From: Deltaproteobacteria bacterium
Lineage (GTDB): Bacteria; Myxococcota_A; UBA9160; UBA4427
Assembly: GCA_016713665.1 (NCBI GenBank)
Contig: JADJOR010000010.1
Location: 1 to 39,178 of the forward strand
DNA length: 39,178 nucleotides
Direction: 5' to 3'
Below, one piece after another: positions 29,958 through 39,178 of the stretch; position 1 is the stretch's first letter, and each line of letters starts with the position of its first letter. A program made the position numbers and the translations under genes. Below the pieces are notes generated by a model, which saw only the letters and a program-made list of their open reading frames with translations, had not been told where the DNA came from and searched no databases.

Positions 29958-31068
29958 GGCCGAACGCCGCGAGGACGGACGCTCTCCGGCGTTGACCCCA
30001 CAGTTTCGAGTCGCCCATCCTTTCGGGATCCAGCCGCGATCGAAGATCAGAGCGTGTGCGATCAAGAACGGATCGCTCACCGTCTGCAGATCAAGTGTGG
30101 CACGAATGGTCAAATGCATTCCCGTAGTGGCGACCCAGGCGATGGGTCGCGTGAAGGGATGCCAGATCAAGGCGAAGAACGAGAACTCAATTCCGAGGAC
30201 CAGGTAAGTCAGACAGCTACCGCTGGCTCAGAAAGCTCATGAATGCCACTCGCCAGCGTGTCCCAGTATGCCATCGGGCTCATGAGCACAGTGCGAACGG
30301 CTGTCCCCCTCCCGCCAGCTCGGCTCGCGAGCTTGTCGACACCGCTCGCGAGGTACCCCTCGAGGACCAGCCACAACGCAGGAATCATGAACGGAGGCAT
30401 CTCCCAGTCTTGCGATGCGCGGCTTGATGGACCAGGCTGCCACTTGGGACCAACGCGGAGAACAAGATCAGCCAGCCAATCAATCCCTCGCTGGGAACGC
30501 GCAGCACAGGCACACGACTGGTCAGGCAGGCGAGTCCGTACCAGAGGAGAATGCCGACTCCCGCCGCCGGTATCCGACCATGAATAGGAAAGCGAGGACT
30601 GCGAGCACGAACACGAAGATCTCGACCTGATCTTCGGACCGCAGGAGCGGAAGCACACTAGGAAACGTAACCGCCACGCTCGCGGGATACATCCCGGCGG
30701 TCCGTGAGTTCGGCCGAGAAAGGGATCAGCCGGAGCAGATAGGTCGAGAGAAAGAGGCCTGAGCGACCCGAAAGAGCGCGAACTGCACTGCCGAGCAGCT
30801 CAGTCGGGACACTTCACAACCAACGTCCACTCTCGCGGATCCTTCGGTCGACCGCTCCGAACATGAATCGCTGCAAGTGCGAGGTCTTCTGGATAGCCAA
30901 GATCCTGAGCCAGCGGTCCGTGATGGCAGAGACCGAAACCGCAGTGGACTCAAATAGAAGTCGGGGCCGGCGAGAACGCCGAGTCCGAGCGGCACCACGC
31001 AGGCGGCACGGCGCGTGTGGACCGCGGATTCGCGACACGACTTCCGGGTGATGGGGAGTTTCACTCAT
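29931..31068 (-). CDS. HTTM-domain membrane protein, frameshifted
   Basis: HTTM proteins share the membrane part of vitamin K-dependent gamma-carboxylase; bacterial ones have unknown roles. ATG 31068 starts MSETPHHPEV; the pieces then read RWLRILAIQKTSHLQRFMFG, FALFRVAQASF with LSTYLLRL, then DQVEIFVFVLAVLAFLFMVG and LLWYGLACLTSRVPVLRV then GWLILFSALVPSGSLVHQA. The end has PFMIPALWLVLEGYLASGVD and IWHPFTRPIAWVATTGMHLT, a typical HTTM stretch with histidine 'GMHL', then DPFLIAHALIFDRGWIPK. Several frameshifts, near 30830, 30740, 30560, 30430 and 30190. The start overlaps the stop of the upstream small gene as ATGA (31065-31068). About 380 residues. The C-terminus overlaps the end of the exported-protein gene. 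Confidence 0.65.
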
Positions 31069-31309
31069 TGCGCGGATCGATCATGAAATTCGATTCGGTA
31101 GCTTTTTTTTTTTTTTTTTTTTTTTTTGGTTTGCCCAGAACTCGACGCCTCGATCTCATTGAAGACAAGGGGGCGTTGGATGCGAAGGTCAGTCGGCCGA
31201 GGTCACGCAGCCACGAGTTCGACGAAAGGAAGCCAACGGGCTCCAGGGTACCCAGTACAGCGAGCGCCGCGACGACAATCCGATGGGCCGCTGGCCTCAT
31301 CTTGACCAT
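31065..31309 (-). CDS. Small membrane-anchored protein, coupled to HTTM gene, holds a 25-base A run
   Basis: ATG 31309 starts MVKMRPAAHRIVVAALAVLG then TLEPVGFLSSNSWLRDLGRL and TFASNAP, one hydrophobic helix after a basic start. Correcting one lost base near 31165 gives LVFNEIEASSSGQT, then the run of adenines (seen as T on plus at 31103-31127) codes for lysines, and the last frame gives SYRIEFHDRSAQ with TGA 31065-31067 overlapping the HTTM start as ATGA. So the stop and the downstream start agree if the run is read with the right length. The sequence resembles small genes I have seen next to HTTM genes, but I cannot name a family. Frame after the run depends on its true length. Confidence 0.5.
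31103..31127. repeat. Homopolymer of 25 T (25 A on minus)
   Basis: Twenty-five consecutive T residues in a high-GC genome, inside the small gene upstream of the HTTM gene. On the coding (minus) strand it is an A run whose length sets the frame of the gene end. It ends 35 bases upstream of the HTTM start codon. Confidence 0.95.
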
Positions 31310-31674
31310 CCTGGTGATTGAATCGGTAAGGCAGGATCAGAACGACGGGACATCATCGCTCGAATCCTACACCCGACTACGACATTCGTCTTGCATCGTG
31401 TGGACTGACCGTTTCGAATACATCTAATTCTCGCCACTCTCCGAAGCGCTCAGATTGTGATCCTCTTTCGCGATGGACATTCCTGACGGTACAAGGCCTC
31501 TCTCCCGGATCCACCGAGGGAGAGTTCTTGACGGGCGAACATCGTGACCACCAAGAAGAACCAAGATTTCCGAGTCGGCTCGATAAGGTATGACGTGATC
31601 GACTCGGGCGTGGTCAACGGCCTGCGAACTTCGATGCCTATTCAAATGCGAGCACCATGGCTCACAGAGGAGCG
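31310..31674. other. Gap before first terminase gene, no gene seen
   Basis: A 73-codon minus frame (31424-31645) contains VDHVIPYR, which recalls HNH nucleases, but lacks the downstream H and N residues, so I do not call it. No DUF5681-like gene is found here, although one precedes the second terminase gene. Confidence 0.4.
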
Positions 31675-33093
31675 ATGAACGCCGACCCCAAGACCCTACT
31701 ACGAGCAGCGCTCCGAAAGGATCTCGCGTCCTTCATCCACCGCTGCTTCCTAACCGTCAGCCCCGGTGATGCCTTCCTCAACAACTGGCACATCGAGGCA
31801 ATCGCTCATCAACTCGAACGGGTTCTCCGAGGCGAGAGCCAGCGTCTCATCATCAACATCCCCCCGCGGAACCTAAAGTCGATTTGTGTCTCCGTGGCAC
31901 TGCCCGCCTTCCTGCTGGGCTTGGACCCGACCCAGCGAATCGTCTGCGTGAGCTACTCGATTGAACTCGCCAAGAAACATGCGCGCGACTGCCGGGCCAT
32001 CATGGAGAGTGCCTGGTACCAGGAGCTTTTCCCAAAGACCCGAATCAACCCGAAGAAGAACACCGAGGTTGAGTTCGAGACGACCGCTCGAGGCGGCCGA
32101 CTCGCTACATCCGTAAGCGGGACCCTGACCGGTCGGGGCGGCAATCTGATCATTATCGACGACCCGCTCAATCCCAAGGAAGCCATGTCCGAGTCCATGC
32201 GGACAGCCGTCAACGAATGGTTCGACTCGACTCTTTCCTCGCGCCTCGACCAAAAGACCGAGGGCGCCATCATCCTCGTGATGCAGCGCCTCCACTGCGA
32301 CGACCTCGTCGGCCACCTGCTGGATCGAGATCCTTTGGCTTGGGATGTTCTCAGACTCCCTGCTATCGCCGAAGTATCCGAGGAGATTGAACTAGGCCAT
32401 GGCGTCGTCCATCGCCGCGAAGCAGGCGAGGTCCTTCACCCTGAGCGGGAGCCGAAATCCGTCCTCGACCAGATCAAGCGGGATCAGACCAGCCTCACCT
32501 TCTCGGCGCAATATCAGCAAGCGCCCGTGCCGCCCGGTGGAGCGCTCATTCGACGGGATTGGTTCCGGTCGTACTCGACCATGCCCGCTCGTCAGCCGGG
32601 AGACATCATCGTGCAGAGCTGGGATACCGCCTCTCGAACCAATGACTCGAACGATTGGTCCGTGTGTACTACTTGGCTCGTTCGCGAACAGCAGTCGTAC
32701 CTGCTGGATGTCCTCCGGGCTCGACTCGAGTTTCCCGACCTCCGAAGAGAGATCATCTCTCGATCCAAGTTGGCCGGCGCCGACTACGTCCTGATCGAGG
32801 ATGCCGGGGCTGGCAGCCATTTGATTCAGGATCTCAATCGCGAAGGACACGTCCCGCTCATTCCGATCCGCCCGGTGGGGGAGAAGATCGTTCGACTTCA
32901 GGCGGCGACGGTTGTCATCGAGGGTAGGCGAATTTGGCTTCCTGAGTCGGCAGATTGGCTCGCGGACTTCTTGGTCGAAGTACTGGCTTTTCCGCGGGGT
33001 CGATTTGACGATCAAGTCGACAGCCTCTCTCAGTTTCTCAACTGGGCGGCGAATCGGAGCTGGGAAATCTCCTTCGAGATCATCAACCTCTAA
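31675..33093 (+). CDS. Phage-like terminase large subunit, copy 1
   Basis: A 472-residue protein with no frameshift. ATG 31675 has AGAGGAG upstream (ATG 31657 is a second option). It has an ATPase domain with LIINIPPRNLKSICVSVALP, where the Walker A motif (usually PPRHGKS) has leucine for glycine; the Walker B strand GGNLIIIDDPLNP; and the coupling block MQRLHCDDLVGHLL. The C-terminal RNase H-like nuclease has IIVQSWDTASRTNDSND, YVLIEDAGAGSHLIQDLN and RFDDQVDSLSQFLNW, with the catalytic acids of TerL nucleases present. TerL proteins cut and pump phage DNA into proheads. No capsid, portal or head genes are seen nearby. A second, clearly related copy lies at 35947-37351. Confidence 0.9.
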   Translation: MNADPKTLLRAALRKDLASFIHRCFLTVSPGDAFLNNWHIEAIAHQLERVLRGESQRLIINIPPRNLKSICVSVALPAFLLGLDPTQRIVCVSYSIELAKKHARDCRAIMESAWYQELFPKTRINPKKNTEVEFETTARGGRLATSVSGTLTGRGGNLIIIDDPLNPKEAMSESMRTAVNEWFDSTLSSRLDQKTEGAIILVMQRLHCDDLVGHLLDRDPLAWDVLRLPAIAEVSEEIELGHGVVHRREAGEVLHPEREPKSVLDQIKRDQTSLTFSAQYQQAPVPPGGALIRRDWFRSYSTMPARQPGDIIVQSWDTASRTNDSNDWSVCTTWLVREQQSYLLDVLRARLEFPDLRREIISRSKLAGADYVLIEDAGAGSHLIQDLNREGHVPLIPIRPVGEKIVRLQAATVVIEGRRIWLPESADWLADFLVEVLAFPRGRFDDQVDSLSQFLNWAANRSWEISFEIINL

Positions 33094-33267
33094 ATCCGCC
33101 CTCACGGGCGAGTTGGCCTTCGGGACTCGACCATGATGAGCCCAGCAGGGTTGCGCAAATTCCGCATCGGTCGGCGACCTCGGACTCGCTCCGGAGCGGG
33201 GCTGGAGCGTCTACGCTTTTCGACTTTCAGACCTCGGTGTATCCTGGTCAACACGGAGGGGTGTCTC

Positions 33268-33954
33268 ATGCCGAGAGCGCTGGATTCGTTGAACCAGGGC
33301 GGGTACGTCGAGCCGATCGACGTCACGGATGCCGACCTCAATCCGGTCGTCGCCCTGCTGAAACTCACCGACCAAGCGGCGCGCGATCGAGCCCGTGAGC
33401 AGATCTACGGTCGTCTGGAGGACTTCAAGACGGCATGTGCCCGAACGGCGAAGGCGAAGCCCATCTCGGACGATCTTCGTGACCTTGAAACGGTCACGAC
33501 CGCGATGGAACCGATGCGGGCCATCGACCAGCCGGACCTCGCGCTCGACGCGCTCGAGTCCCTCCGATCGAAGAATTTCGTTCTCTATCGACGCCTTCAG
33601 TGGCAGCTCGGCCCGCGCCGAATCCCCGATCTCATCCGGGCGGTCGACCAGGGGGCCGAGTCGATCGAGACGGTCGCTCGGGAGGTCTTGGCGGCGATTG
33701 CGGCACTGAGCGAGGTGATTGCGAAGGAAGATGGACGCGGCGCGCCCACGGACTACGCCGCGCGTTCGCTTGCCGTCGGTCTCTTTCGGATCTGGACCTC
33801 ATTCACGCGGCGAGGCACGTCCCGGCATAATGGCACCACGGGACGCTTCCCCTTTGGGGAATTCGTCGAAGCAGCCGGGAAGCTCATCGAGCCGGACTTC
33901 AAGGGTCGCTATGTGGCCAGGCAGATCCACGAGGCCAGCCGAGAGGAGTCGTAG
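33268..33954 (+). CDS. Conserved-looking protein of unknown function between terminase and methyltransferase genes
   Basis: ATG 33268, with GGAGGG upstream, opens a 228-residue frame with no break. It is highly charged and helix-rich: VTDADLNPVVALLKLTDQAA then RDRAREQIYGRLEDFKTACA, later QGAESIETVAREVLAAIAAL and GAPTDYAARSLAVGLFRIWT. The C-terminus has HNGTTGRFPFGEFVEAAGKL then IEPDFKGRYVARQIHEAS. There is no signal peptide or membrane segment, so it should be cytoplasmic. The ending resembles small proteins seen with phage-like integrases and recombinases in other proteobacteria, but I do not know a name. It lies 174 bases after the first terminase and 82 before the methyltransferase, same strand. 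Confidence 0.7.
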   Translation: MPRALDSLNQGGYVEPIDVTDADLNPVVALLKLTDQAARDRAREQIYGRLEDFKTACARTAKAKPISDDLRDLETVTTAMEPMRAIDQPDLALDALESLRSKNFVLYRRLQWQLGPRRIPDLIRAVDQGAESIETVAREVLAAIAALSEVIAKEDGRGAPTDYAARSLAVGLFRIWTSFTRRGTSRHNGTTGRFPFGEFVEAAGKLIEPDFKGRYVARQIHEASREES

Positions 33955-34036
33955 CGCGGCGGGCGACCCCGACAGCGACCGCCCAAATTAATTGTCGCCC
34001 CCTTATTTGCCCCGCCCGATGTGATTGATTGGGGCC

Positions 34037-35435
34037 ATGCAAAAACATGGCCCGTCCTCTCGTCTCTCCAGTCTCCAAAACCTCAAGATCGAGCCCCGCC
34101 CGATCTCCTCGCTGACGCCCCGCCGCGGAAACCCGCGCACCCACAGCGAAAAACAGATCCGCCAGATCGCGCGATCGATCGAGACCTTCGGGTTCACGAA
34201 CCCGATCCTGATCGATGCCGGCGGCAACGTCATCGCCGGCCACGGCCGCCTCCGTGCCGCGAAGCAGCTCGGCCTGGAGACGGTCCCGACCCTCCAGCTC
34301 GAGCACCTCTCCGAAGCCCAGGTCCGCGCCTACGTGATCGCCGACAACCGGCTCGCCGAGCTCGCCGGCTGGGATAGGGATCTCCTCGCGATCGAGCTCC
34401 AGGGCCTCGTCGAGATGGACCTCGATTTCGACCTCGAGGTGATCGGCTTCGAGACCGCGGAGATCGATCTCCGGATCGGCGGCAGCTCGGAGGGCGTCGA
34501 GTCGGATCCCGCCGACGAGACATCGGGCATCGATCCCAACGCTCCCACCATCTCCCGCCCCGGCGACCTCTGGCGGATCGGTCCCCACCGACTCCTCTGC
34601 GCCGACGCCCTCGACGGCGATTCCTACGCCTGCCTCCTCGGCGACCAGAAGGCAAGCCTCGTCTTCGTCGACCCGCCCTACAACGTCCCGATCGAGGGCC
34701 ACGTCTCGGGCAAGGGCCGTGCTCGACACGGCGAGTTCTCGATGGCCAGCTGCGAGATGAGCGAGGCCGAGTTCACGGTCTTCCTCGAGAAGGCGCTCGG
34801 GCTGCATGCCGCCCACAGCGTCGACGGCGCCCTGCACTTCGTCTGCATGGACTGGCGCCACGGCGCTGAGCTCCATGCCGCGAGTCGCTCCGTCTACCGC
34901 GAGTGCAAGAACGTCTGCGTCTGGGTCAAGACGAATGCAGGGATGGGCTCCCTCTACCGTTCGCAACACGAGCTCGTCTACGTCTTCAAAGTCGGGACGG
35001 CCCCGCACGTGAACAATGTCGAGCTGGGCCGGCACGGGCGGACCCGCTCCAATGTCTGGCGCTACGCCGGCGTCAACAGCTTCGGTGCCGGGCGCGACGC
35101 CGCCCTCGCGATGCACCCGACCGTCAAACCCGTCCGTCTGGGGGCCGACGCCATCCTCGACTGCTCCCGGCGCGGCGACATCGTCCTCGACGGCTTCGCC
35201 GGCTCCGGGCACGACGCTCCTCGCCGCAGATCGGACCGGCCGCATTGGATACGGCCTCGAGCTCGAGCCCCGCTACGTCGACGCTGCCATCCGCCGCATG
35301 GCGGAGCACGCAGGCCTCGAGGCCGTCCTCGTCGAGACGGGACAACCCTTTGACGTCGTCGCGAAGCAGCGGATGAGCGAGGACCGCAGCAGCTCGCCCT
35401 CGGACGCACAACCCACGAATTCAAGGGAGGACTGA
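34037..35435 (+). CDS. ParB-domain DNA methyltransferase (N4/N6), one frameshift
   Basis: About 466 residues. The N-terminal ParB/Srx domain reads IEPRPISSLTPRRGNPRTHS then QIARSIETFGFTNPILIDAG and NVIAGHGRLRAAKQLGLETV, with the GHGR motif of ParB-like CTP-binding proteins. The methyltransferase has motif IV ASLVFVDPPYNVPIEGH (DPPY) followed by motif I in GDIVLDGFAGSGTTLLA (seen after correcting one base near 35210), so the order is that of beta-class enzymes. LHFVCMDWRHGAELHAA and NVCVWVKTNAGMGSLYRSQH lie between. The C-terminal end reads RIGYGLELEPRYVDAAIRR, with stop at 35433-35435. DPPY enzymes methylate exocyclic amines of A or C. Start ATG 34037 is favoured over TTG 34025. The DUF5681 gene begins two bases after its stop. 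Confidence 0.9.
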
Positions 35436-35437
35436 CC

Positions 35438-35950
35438 GTGTCTGCTGACAAAGACCCGAAGGATGAGAACGAGGACACGTCCGAACTGCCTCACGACGAC
35501 GAGGTCCATCGTGAAGCCCCCACCCCCGACTACGAGGTCGGATACGGCAAGCCACCGAAGGCGACTCGCTTCCAGCCAGGCCGGTCGGGCAATCCACGCG
35601 GTCGCCCCAAAGGCACCAAGAACCTGAAGACCGACCTGTTCGAAGAGCTTCAGGAGATGATCGAGATTCGTGAGGGCGGCCGAACGCGGAAGGTCACGAA
35701 GCAGAGAGCCTTCGTGATGGCGCTGGCCAACGGATCGATCAAGGGCAACGGACGGTCCGCGCGCATTCTGGTCTCCACCATGCTGCGAGTCCTCGACACC
35801 GGAGCCAACGACACCGAGATCGGCGACGAGCTCGAGGCCGACGAGGCCGAGATCCTGCGCGAGTTCGAGGAGCGGGTGAAGCGGCGCGCTGTCGCCTCCG
35901 CCAGCAGGCCGAACAAAGGGGACGGCGAGCCGCCCGAGGAGGAATCATGA
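35438..35950 (+). CDS. DUF5681 domain protein
   Basis: A 170-residue protein starting at GTG 35438 with GGAGG upstream. Its N-terminal part is acidic (KDPKDENEDTSELPHDDE), then VGYGKPPKATRFQPGRSGNP and RGRPKGTKNLKTDLFEELQE, the DUF5681 signature 'F.PG.SGNP.GRPKG', a basic AT-hook-like stretch. IREGGRTRKVTKQRAFVMAL then GSIKGNGRSARILVSTMLRV completes the domain. The C-terminus has a charged coiled-coil-like part (DELEADEAEILREFEERVKR). No enzymatic residues are known. The stop overlaps the start of the second terminase gene as ATGA, so the two are translationally coupled; a role as a DNA-recognising partner (small terminase-like) is a reasonable guess but unproved. Confidence 0.85.
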   Translation: MSADKDPKDENEDTSELPHDDEVHREAPTPDYEVGYGKPPKATRFQPGRSGNPRGRPKGTKNLKTDLFEELQEMIEIREGGRTRKVTKQRAFVMALANGSIKGNGRSARILVSTMLRVLDTGANDTEIGDELEADEAEILREFEERVKRRAVASASRPNKGDGEPPEEES

Positions 35951-37351
35951 CGACGAATACCAAGACCCTGCTTCGAGCTGCTGCTCGCCAAGACCCTGGT
36001 GACCTTCATCGCCCGCTGCTTTCGGACGGTCGATCCCGGTCAGGTCTTCCGGCCCAACTGGCACATCGAGGCCATCGCCCATGAGCTCGAACAGGTCCTC
36101 CGTGGGAAGAACCAGCGGCTCATCATCAACATCCCGCCGCGGAACCTGAAATCGATCTGTGCCTCGGTGGCCTTTCCGGCCTTTGCGCTGGGATTCGATC
36201 CGACGTTACGGATCCTCTGCGTCAGCTACTCGATCGAGCTGGCTGCGAAGCACTCGCGCGATTGCCGGGCCGTGATGGAGAGTCCCTGGTACAAGGAGGC
36301 CTTCCCGAAGACCCGCCTCAGTCCTAAGCGGAACACCGAGCTCGAGTTCGAGACGACGGCCCGGGGCTCCCGGCTGGCGACCTCGGTGGGCGGCACCCTG
36401 ACTGGTCGCGGCGGCAACCTGATCATCATCGATGATCCGCTCAAGCCCGAGGACGCCCAGTCGGAGACGCGCCGAGCGACCGTCAATGCCTGGTTCGACT
36501 CGACCCTCTCCTCACGCCTCGACCAGAAGACCGAGGACTCGATCGTCATCGTGATGCAGCGTCTCCACTGCGACGACCTGGTCGGCCACGTCCTCGAACG
36601 GGACCGGTCGTGGCGGGTCCTCAAACTCCCCGCAATCGCGGAAGAGCCCGCGGTGATCGACCTGGGCCATGGGCTCGTCCATCGCCGCGAGGTCGGTGAC
36701 GTCCTGCATCCGGCGCGAGAGCCGAGAGTCATCCTCGAGCAGGTGAAGCTCCAGCAGTCGAGTCTCACGTTCTCGGCTCAGTACCAACAGGCGCCCGTCC
36801 CGCCTGGGGGTGCCCTCATCCAGGAGAAGTGGTTTCGGCGGTACGGGCGACGACCCGAACCCGAGAGCGGAGACCAGATCATCCAGAGCTGGGACATCGC
36901 CTCGAAGACCGGGGCGAACAACGACTACACGGTCTGCACCACCTGGCTCCATCGCGGAACCGATCTCTACCTCCTGCACGTGCTGCGTGAACGGCTCGAG
37001 TATCCGGATCTCCTGCGCCGGGTCGTGGCCTACCGGAAAGAATATCGACCTCGAAAGGTCTTGATCGAGGACGCGGGGACCGGGACGCCGCTCATCCAGG
37101 ACGTCAATCGCAACGGGGGTTTTCGTGCGGAAGCGATTCAGCCGGTGCGAGACAAGCTGGTTCGGCTCGATGCGGTGACCGACCTGATCGAAGGGGGGTA
37201 CGTGATCCTCCCCGAGTCGGCGAGCTGGCTCGGGGAATTCATGGCCGAGATCCTCGCCTTCCCGAACGGGCGTCACGACGATCAGATTGACAGCCTTTCG
37301 CAGTTCCTGGCCTGGACGAAGCGGCCGCGACCGAAGGTTCACGTCGGCTAA
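35947..37351 (+). CDS. Phage-like terminase large subunit, copy 2, one frameshift at the N-terminus
   Basis: Paralogue of 31675-33093; I see most residues identical through both domains. ATG 35947 overlaps the DUF5681 stop. The start MTTNTKTLLRAA matches ADPKTLLRAALRK of copy 1; a lost or added base near 35985 then brings in LVTFIARCFRTVDPGQVFRP. Walker A is again PPRNLKS, Walker B NLIIIDDPLKP, followed by MQRLHCDDLVGHVL. Nuclease motifs: IIQSWDIASKTGANNDYTV, VLIEDAGTGTPLIQDVN, GRHDDQIDSLSQFLAW. The catalytic acids are kept. A hairpin lies eight bases after the stop. About 468 residues. Confidence 0.9.
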
Positions 37352-37358
37352 ACCGGGG

Positions 37359-37394
37359 CGCTACGACGATCGCATCAAGGCACTCGTCGTAGCG
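37359..37394. terminator. Perfect 11-bp inverted repeat after terminase 2
   Basis: CGCTACGACGA at 37359-37369 pairs perfectly with TCGTCGTAGCG at 37384-37394 around a 14-base loop. It begins eight bases after the TAA of the terminase gene, where a transcription terminator would be expected, although no T-tract follows (the next bases are GCTCGG). Confidence 0.55.
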
Positions 37395-37717
37395 GCTCGG
37401 CTGCCGCGGTCTTCCTTCTATCTATAGGGACGAGTGGCCACGATTCCCTCGGCGGCGGCGAGGGTAAATTTACCCCCGAGCACCTCGGCCGAATCGGCCC
37501 TTGACCGCCCCTTGCCTCGCGAATGACCGGCGAATGGTCCCCAGGAGACGGCGACTTCCGGCCCCATTCGCTTGACTCCTCCCCCACCCAGAGCGTCCAT
37601 GGTTCGCGCGGACTGACTGCCCGCGATCACGAACCCCGGGGTCTCCCGCCGACCCGGTTTCCGCCCAATCGGGCACGGGCCGGACCGCGCGAGCCCCACC
37701 GAGAAAATGGACCGCTC
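37395..37717. other. Gap between terminase 2 and DUF2924, with a perfect palindrome
   Basis: No convincing gene. A 94-codon minus frame (37418-37699) is open but has no recognised domain. The region includes the palindrome at 37462-37475 and should contain the promoter of the DUF2924-recombinase pair. Confidence 0.4.
37462..37475. promoter_or_regulatory. Perfect 14-bp palindrome GGGTAAATTTACCC
   Basis: A fully symmetric AT-centred palindrome in a GC-rich intergenic region, about 243 bases upstream of the DUF2924 start. Such sites are typical dimeric repressor operators; as it lies just upstream of a serine recombinase cassette, it could also be the core of an attachment site. Function is inferred. 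Confidence 0.5.
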
Positions 37718-38169
37718 ATGAAACCCCGACCAAGAAGACCGAAGCCGCCGTCGCGGCCGAGCTCGAAGCCCTGCAATCGCTCACGCAGAAGAGCTGCGCG
37801 AGCGCTGGGTCGAGCTCTACAAGACCCCCTGCCCGCCCTTCATGCGGCGGCCTCTCTTGATCCTGGAGCCCTCGCCTACCGGATTCCAAGAGAACGCGTT
37901 CGGGGTCTCGATCGCGCAACCCGCCGACGCCTCGATCAAGCCGCGGCGGCCCTCCAAGGCCGGTCGGCCCCTCGTCCCCTCTCAACCGAAGGTCAAACCC
38001 GGGGACGCGCCTGCTGCGCGAATGGCAGGGCACGACCCACGAAGTGCTCGTGCTCGAGAAGGGGTCCAGTATCGCGATCGCGAGTGGCCTTCCCTCTCGG
38101 CCGTCGCCGAAGAGATCACCGGGGCCCACTGGTCGGGGCCTCGGTTCTTTGGTCTGAAGGAGAAGCGCC

Positions 38170-38183
<14 letters not shown>
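37718..38183 (+). CDS. DUF2924 domain protein, frameshifted
   Basis: From ATG 37718, with frameshifts near 37732, 37787, 37865 and 38010, the pieces read TKKTEAAVAAELEALQSLTQ, ELRERWVELYKTPCPPFMRR, LAYRIPRERVRGLDRATRRR, LDQAAAAL, HEVLVLEKGVQYRDREWPSL and SAVAEEITGAHWSGPRFFGL then KEKRRGRK. This is the DUF2924 pattern: 'L.E.W..L....PP..R..LL...LAYR.QE...GGL......R' and 'G..L.R.W.G..H.V.V...GF...G..Y.SLS.IA..ITG..WSGP.FFGL'. DUF2924 genes usually sit directly upstream of large serine recombinases and are thought to assist them. Its stop lies 14 bases inside the recombinase gene. Confidence 0.8.

Positions 38184-39178
<995 letters not shown>

Noticed and set aside
31424..31645. Minus-strand frame with VDHVIPYR, recalling an HNH nuclease
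   Set aside because: The following histidine and asparagine of the HNH motif and its cysteines are missing, and no frame correction restores them.
33899..35245. A 448-codon minus-strand frame opposite the methyltransferase gene
   Set aside because: Antisense shadow of the ParB-methyltransferase; composition is repetitive acidic and glycine-rich with no recognisable motif.
37418..37699. A 93-codon minus-strand frame upstream of DUF2924
   Set aside because: No domain or ribosome binding site that I recognise; it covers the palindrome and likely promoter.

Overview
The window is a high-GC bacterial chromosome segment. Several lipoproteins with signal peptides, a complete apolipoprotein N-acyltransferase and an inorganic phosphate transporter point to a Gram-negative host. 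The mix of a CoA-transferase family III protein, a luciferase-like flavin oxidoreductase, a Baeyer-Villiger monooxygenase and a giant SpvB/RHS protein would suit an environmental myxobacterium-like or other deltaproteobacterial lineage, but this is only an impression. Almost every long, clearly conserved gene is broken by one or more frameshifts. Several are one-base changes in short C or G runs (for example near 5360, 12062, 16291, 17816 and 18525), so I read most of them as sequencing or assembly indels. Gene ends in the first 4 kb are approximate.

Layout. (1) 1-4291, minus strand: a metabolic cluster of small lipoprotein, LLM flavin oxidoreductase, Nudix hydrolase, DUF429 (RNase H-like) protein and type III CoA-transferase, the first two joined by an ATGA overlap. 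(2) 4401-8949: nitroreductase and SDR on plus, then a PiT phosphate transporter and a Baeyer-Villiger monooxygenase on minus. (3) 9318-18049: a defence-like island. Three PIN-type toxin-antitoxin modules (Phd/VapC; PIN with a small antitoxin; a VapBC45-like pair) flank a primase-helicase of the TOTE conflict type and a SWIM-SNF2 helicase. A possible degenerate tRNA/tmRNA 3' end and a hairpin lie in the non-coding stretch at 10.05-10.97 kb. (4) 18277-19810: one integrase/transposase gene plus two fragments of related genes and a 90-bp direct repeat. (5) 19869-27547, minus, visibly AT-richer: a giant secreted SpvB/FG-GAP/RHS protein followed by a small lipoprotein. (6) 27702-31309: Lnt, a small exported protein, and an HTTM-domain membrane protein coupled to a small upstream gene that contains a 25-base poly-T run. 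(7) 31675-39178 (window end): a phage-like module of two paralogous terminase large subunits around an unknown protein, a ParB-methyltransferase and DUF5681, then DUF2924 and a large serine recombinase.

How the genes may work together. Region 3 looks like a conflict/defence island of nucleic-acid enzymes kept in place by addiction modules. Region 7 looks like an integrating element that carries DNA-packaging ATPase/nuclease genes and a methyltransferase but no capsid genes in view. The two regions are the best candidates for less-described biology. Region 5 resembles Tc-toxin or polymorphic-toxin shells, but no toxin domain is recognisable at its end.
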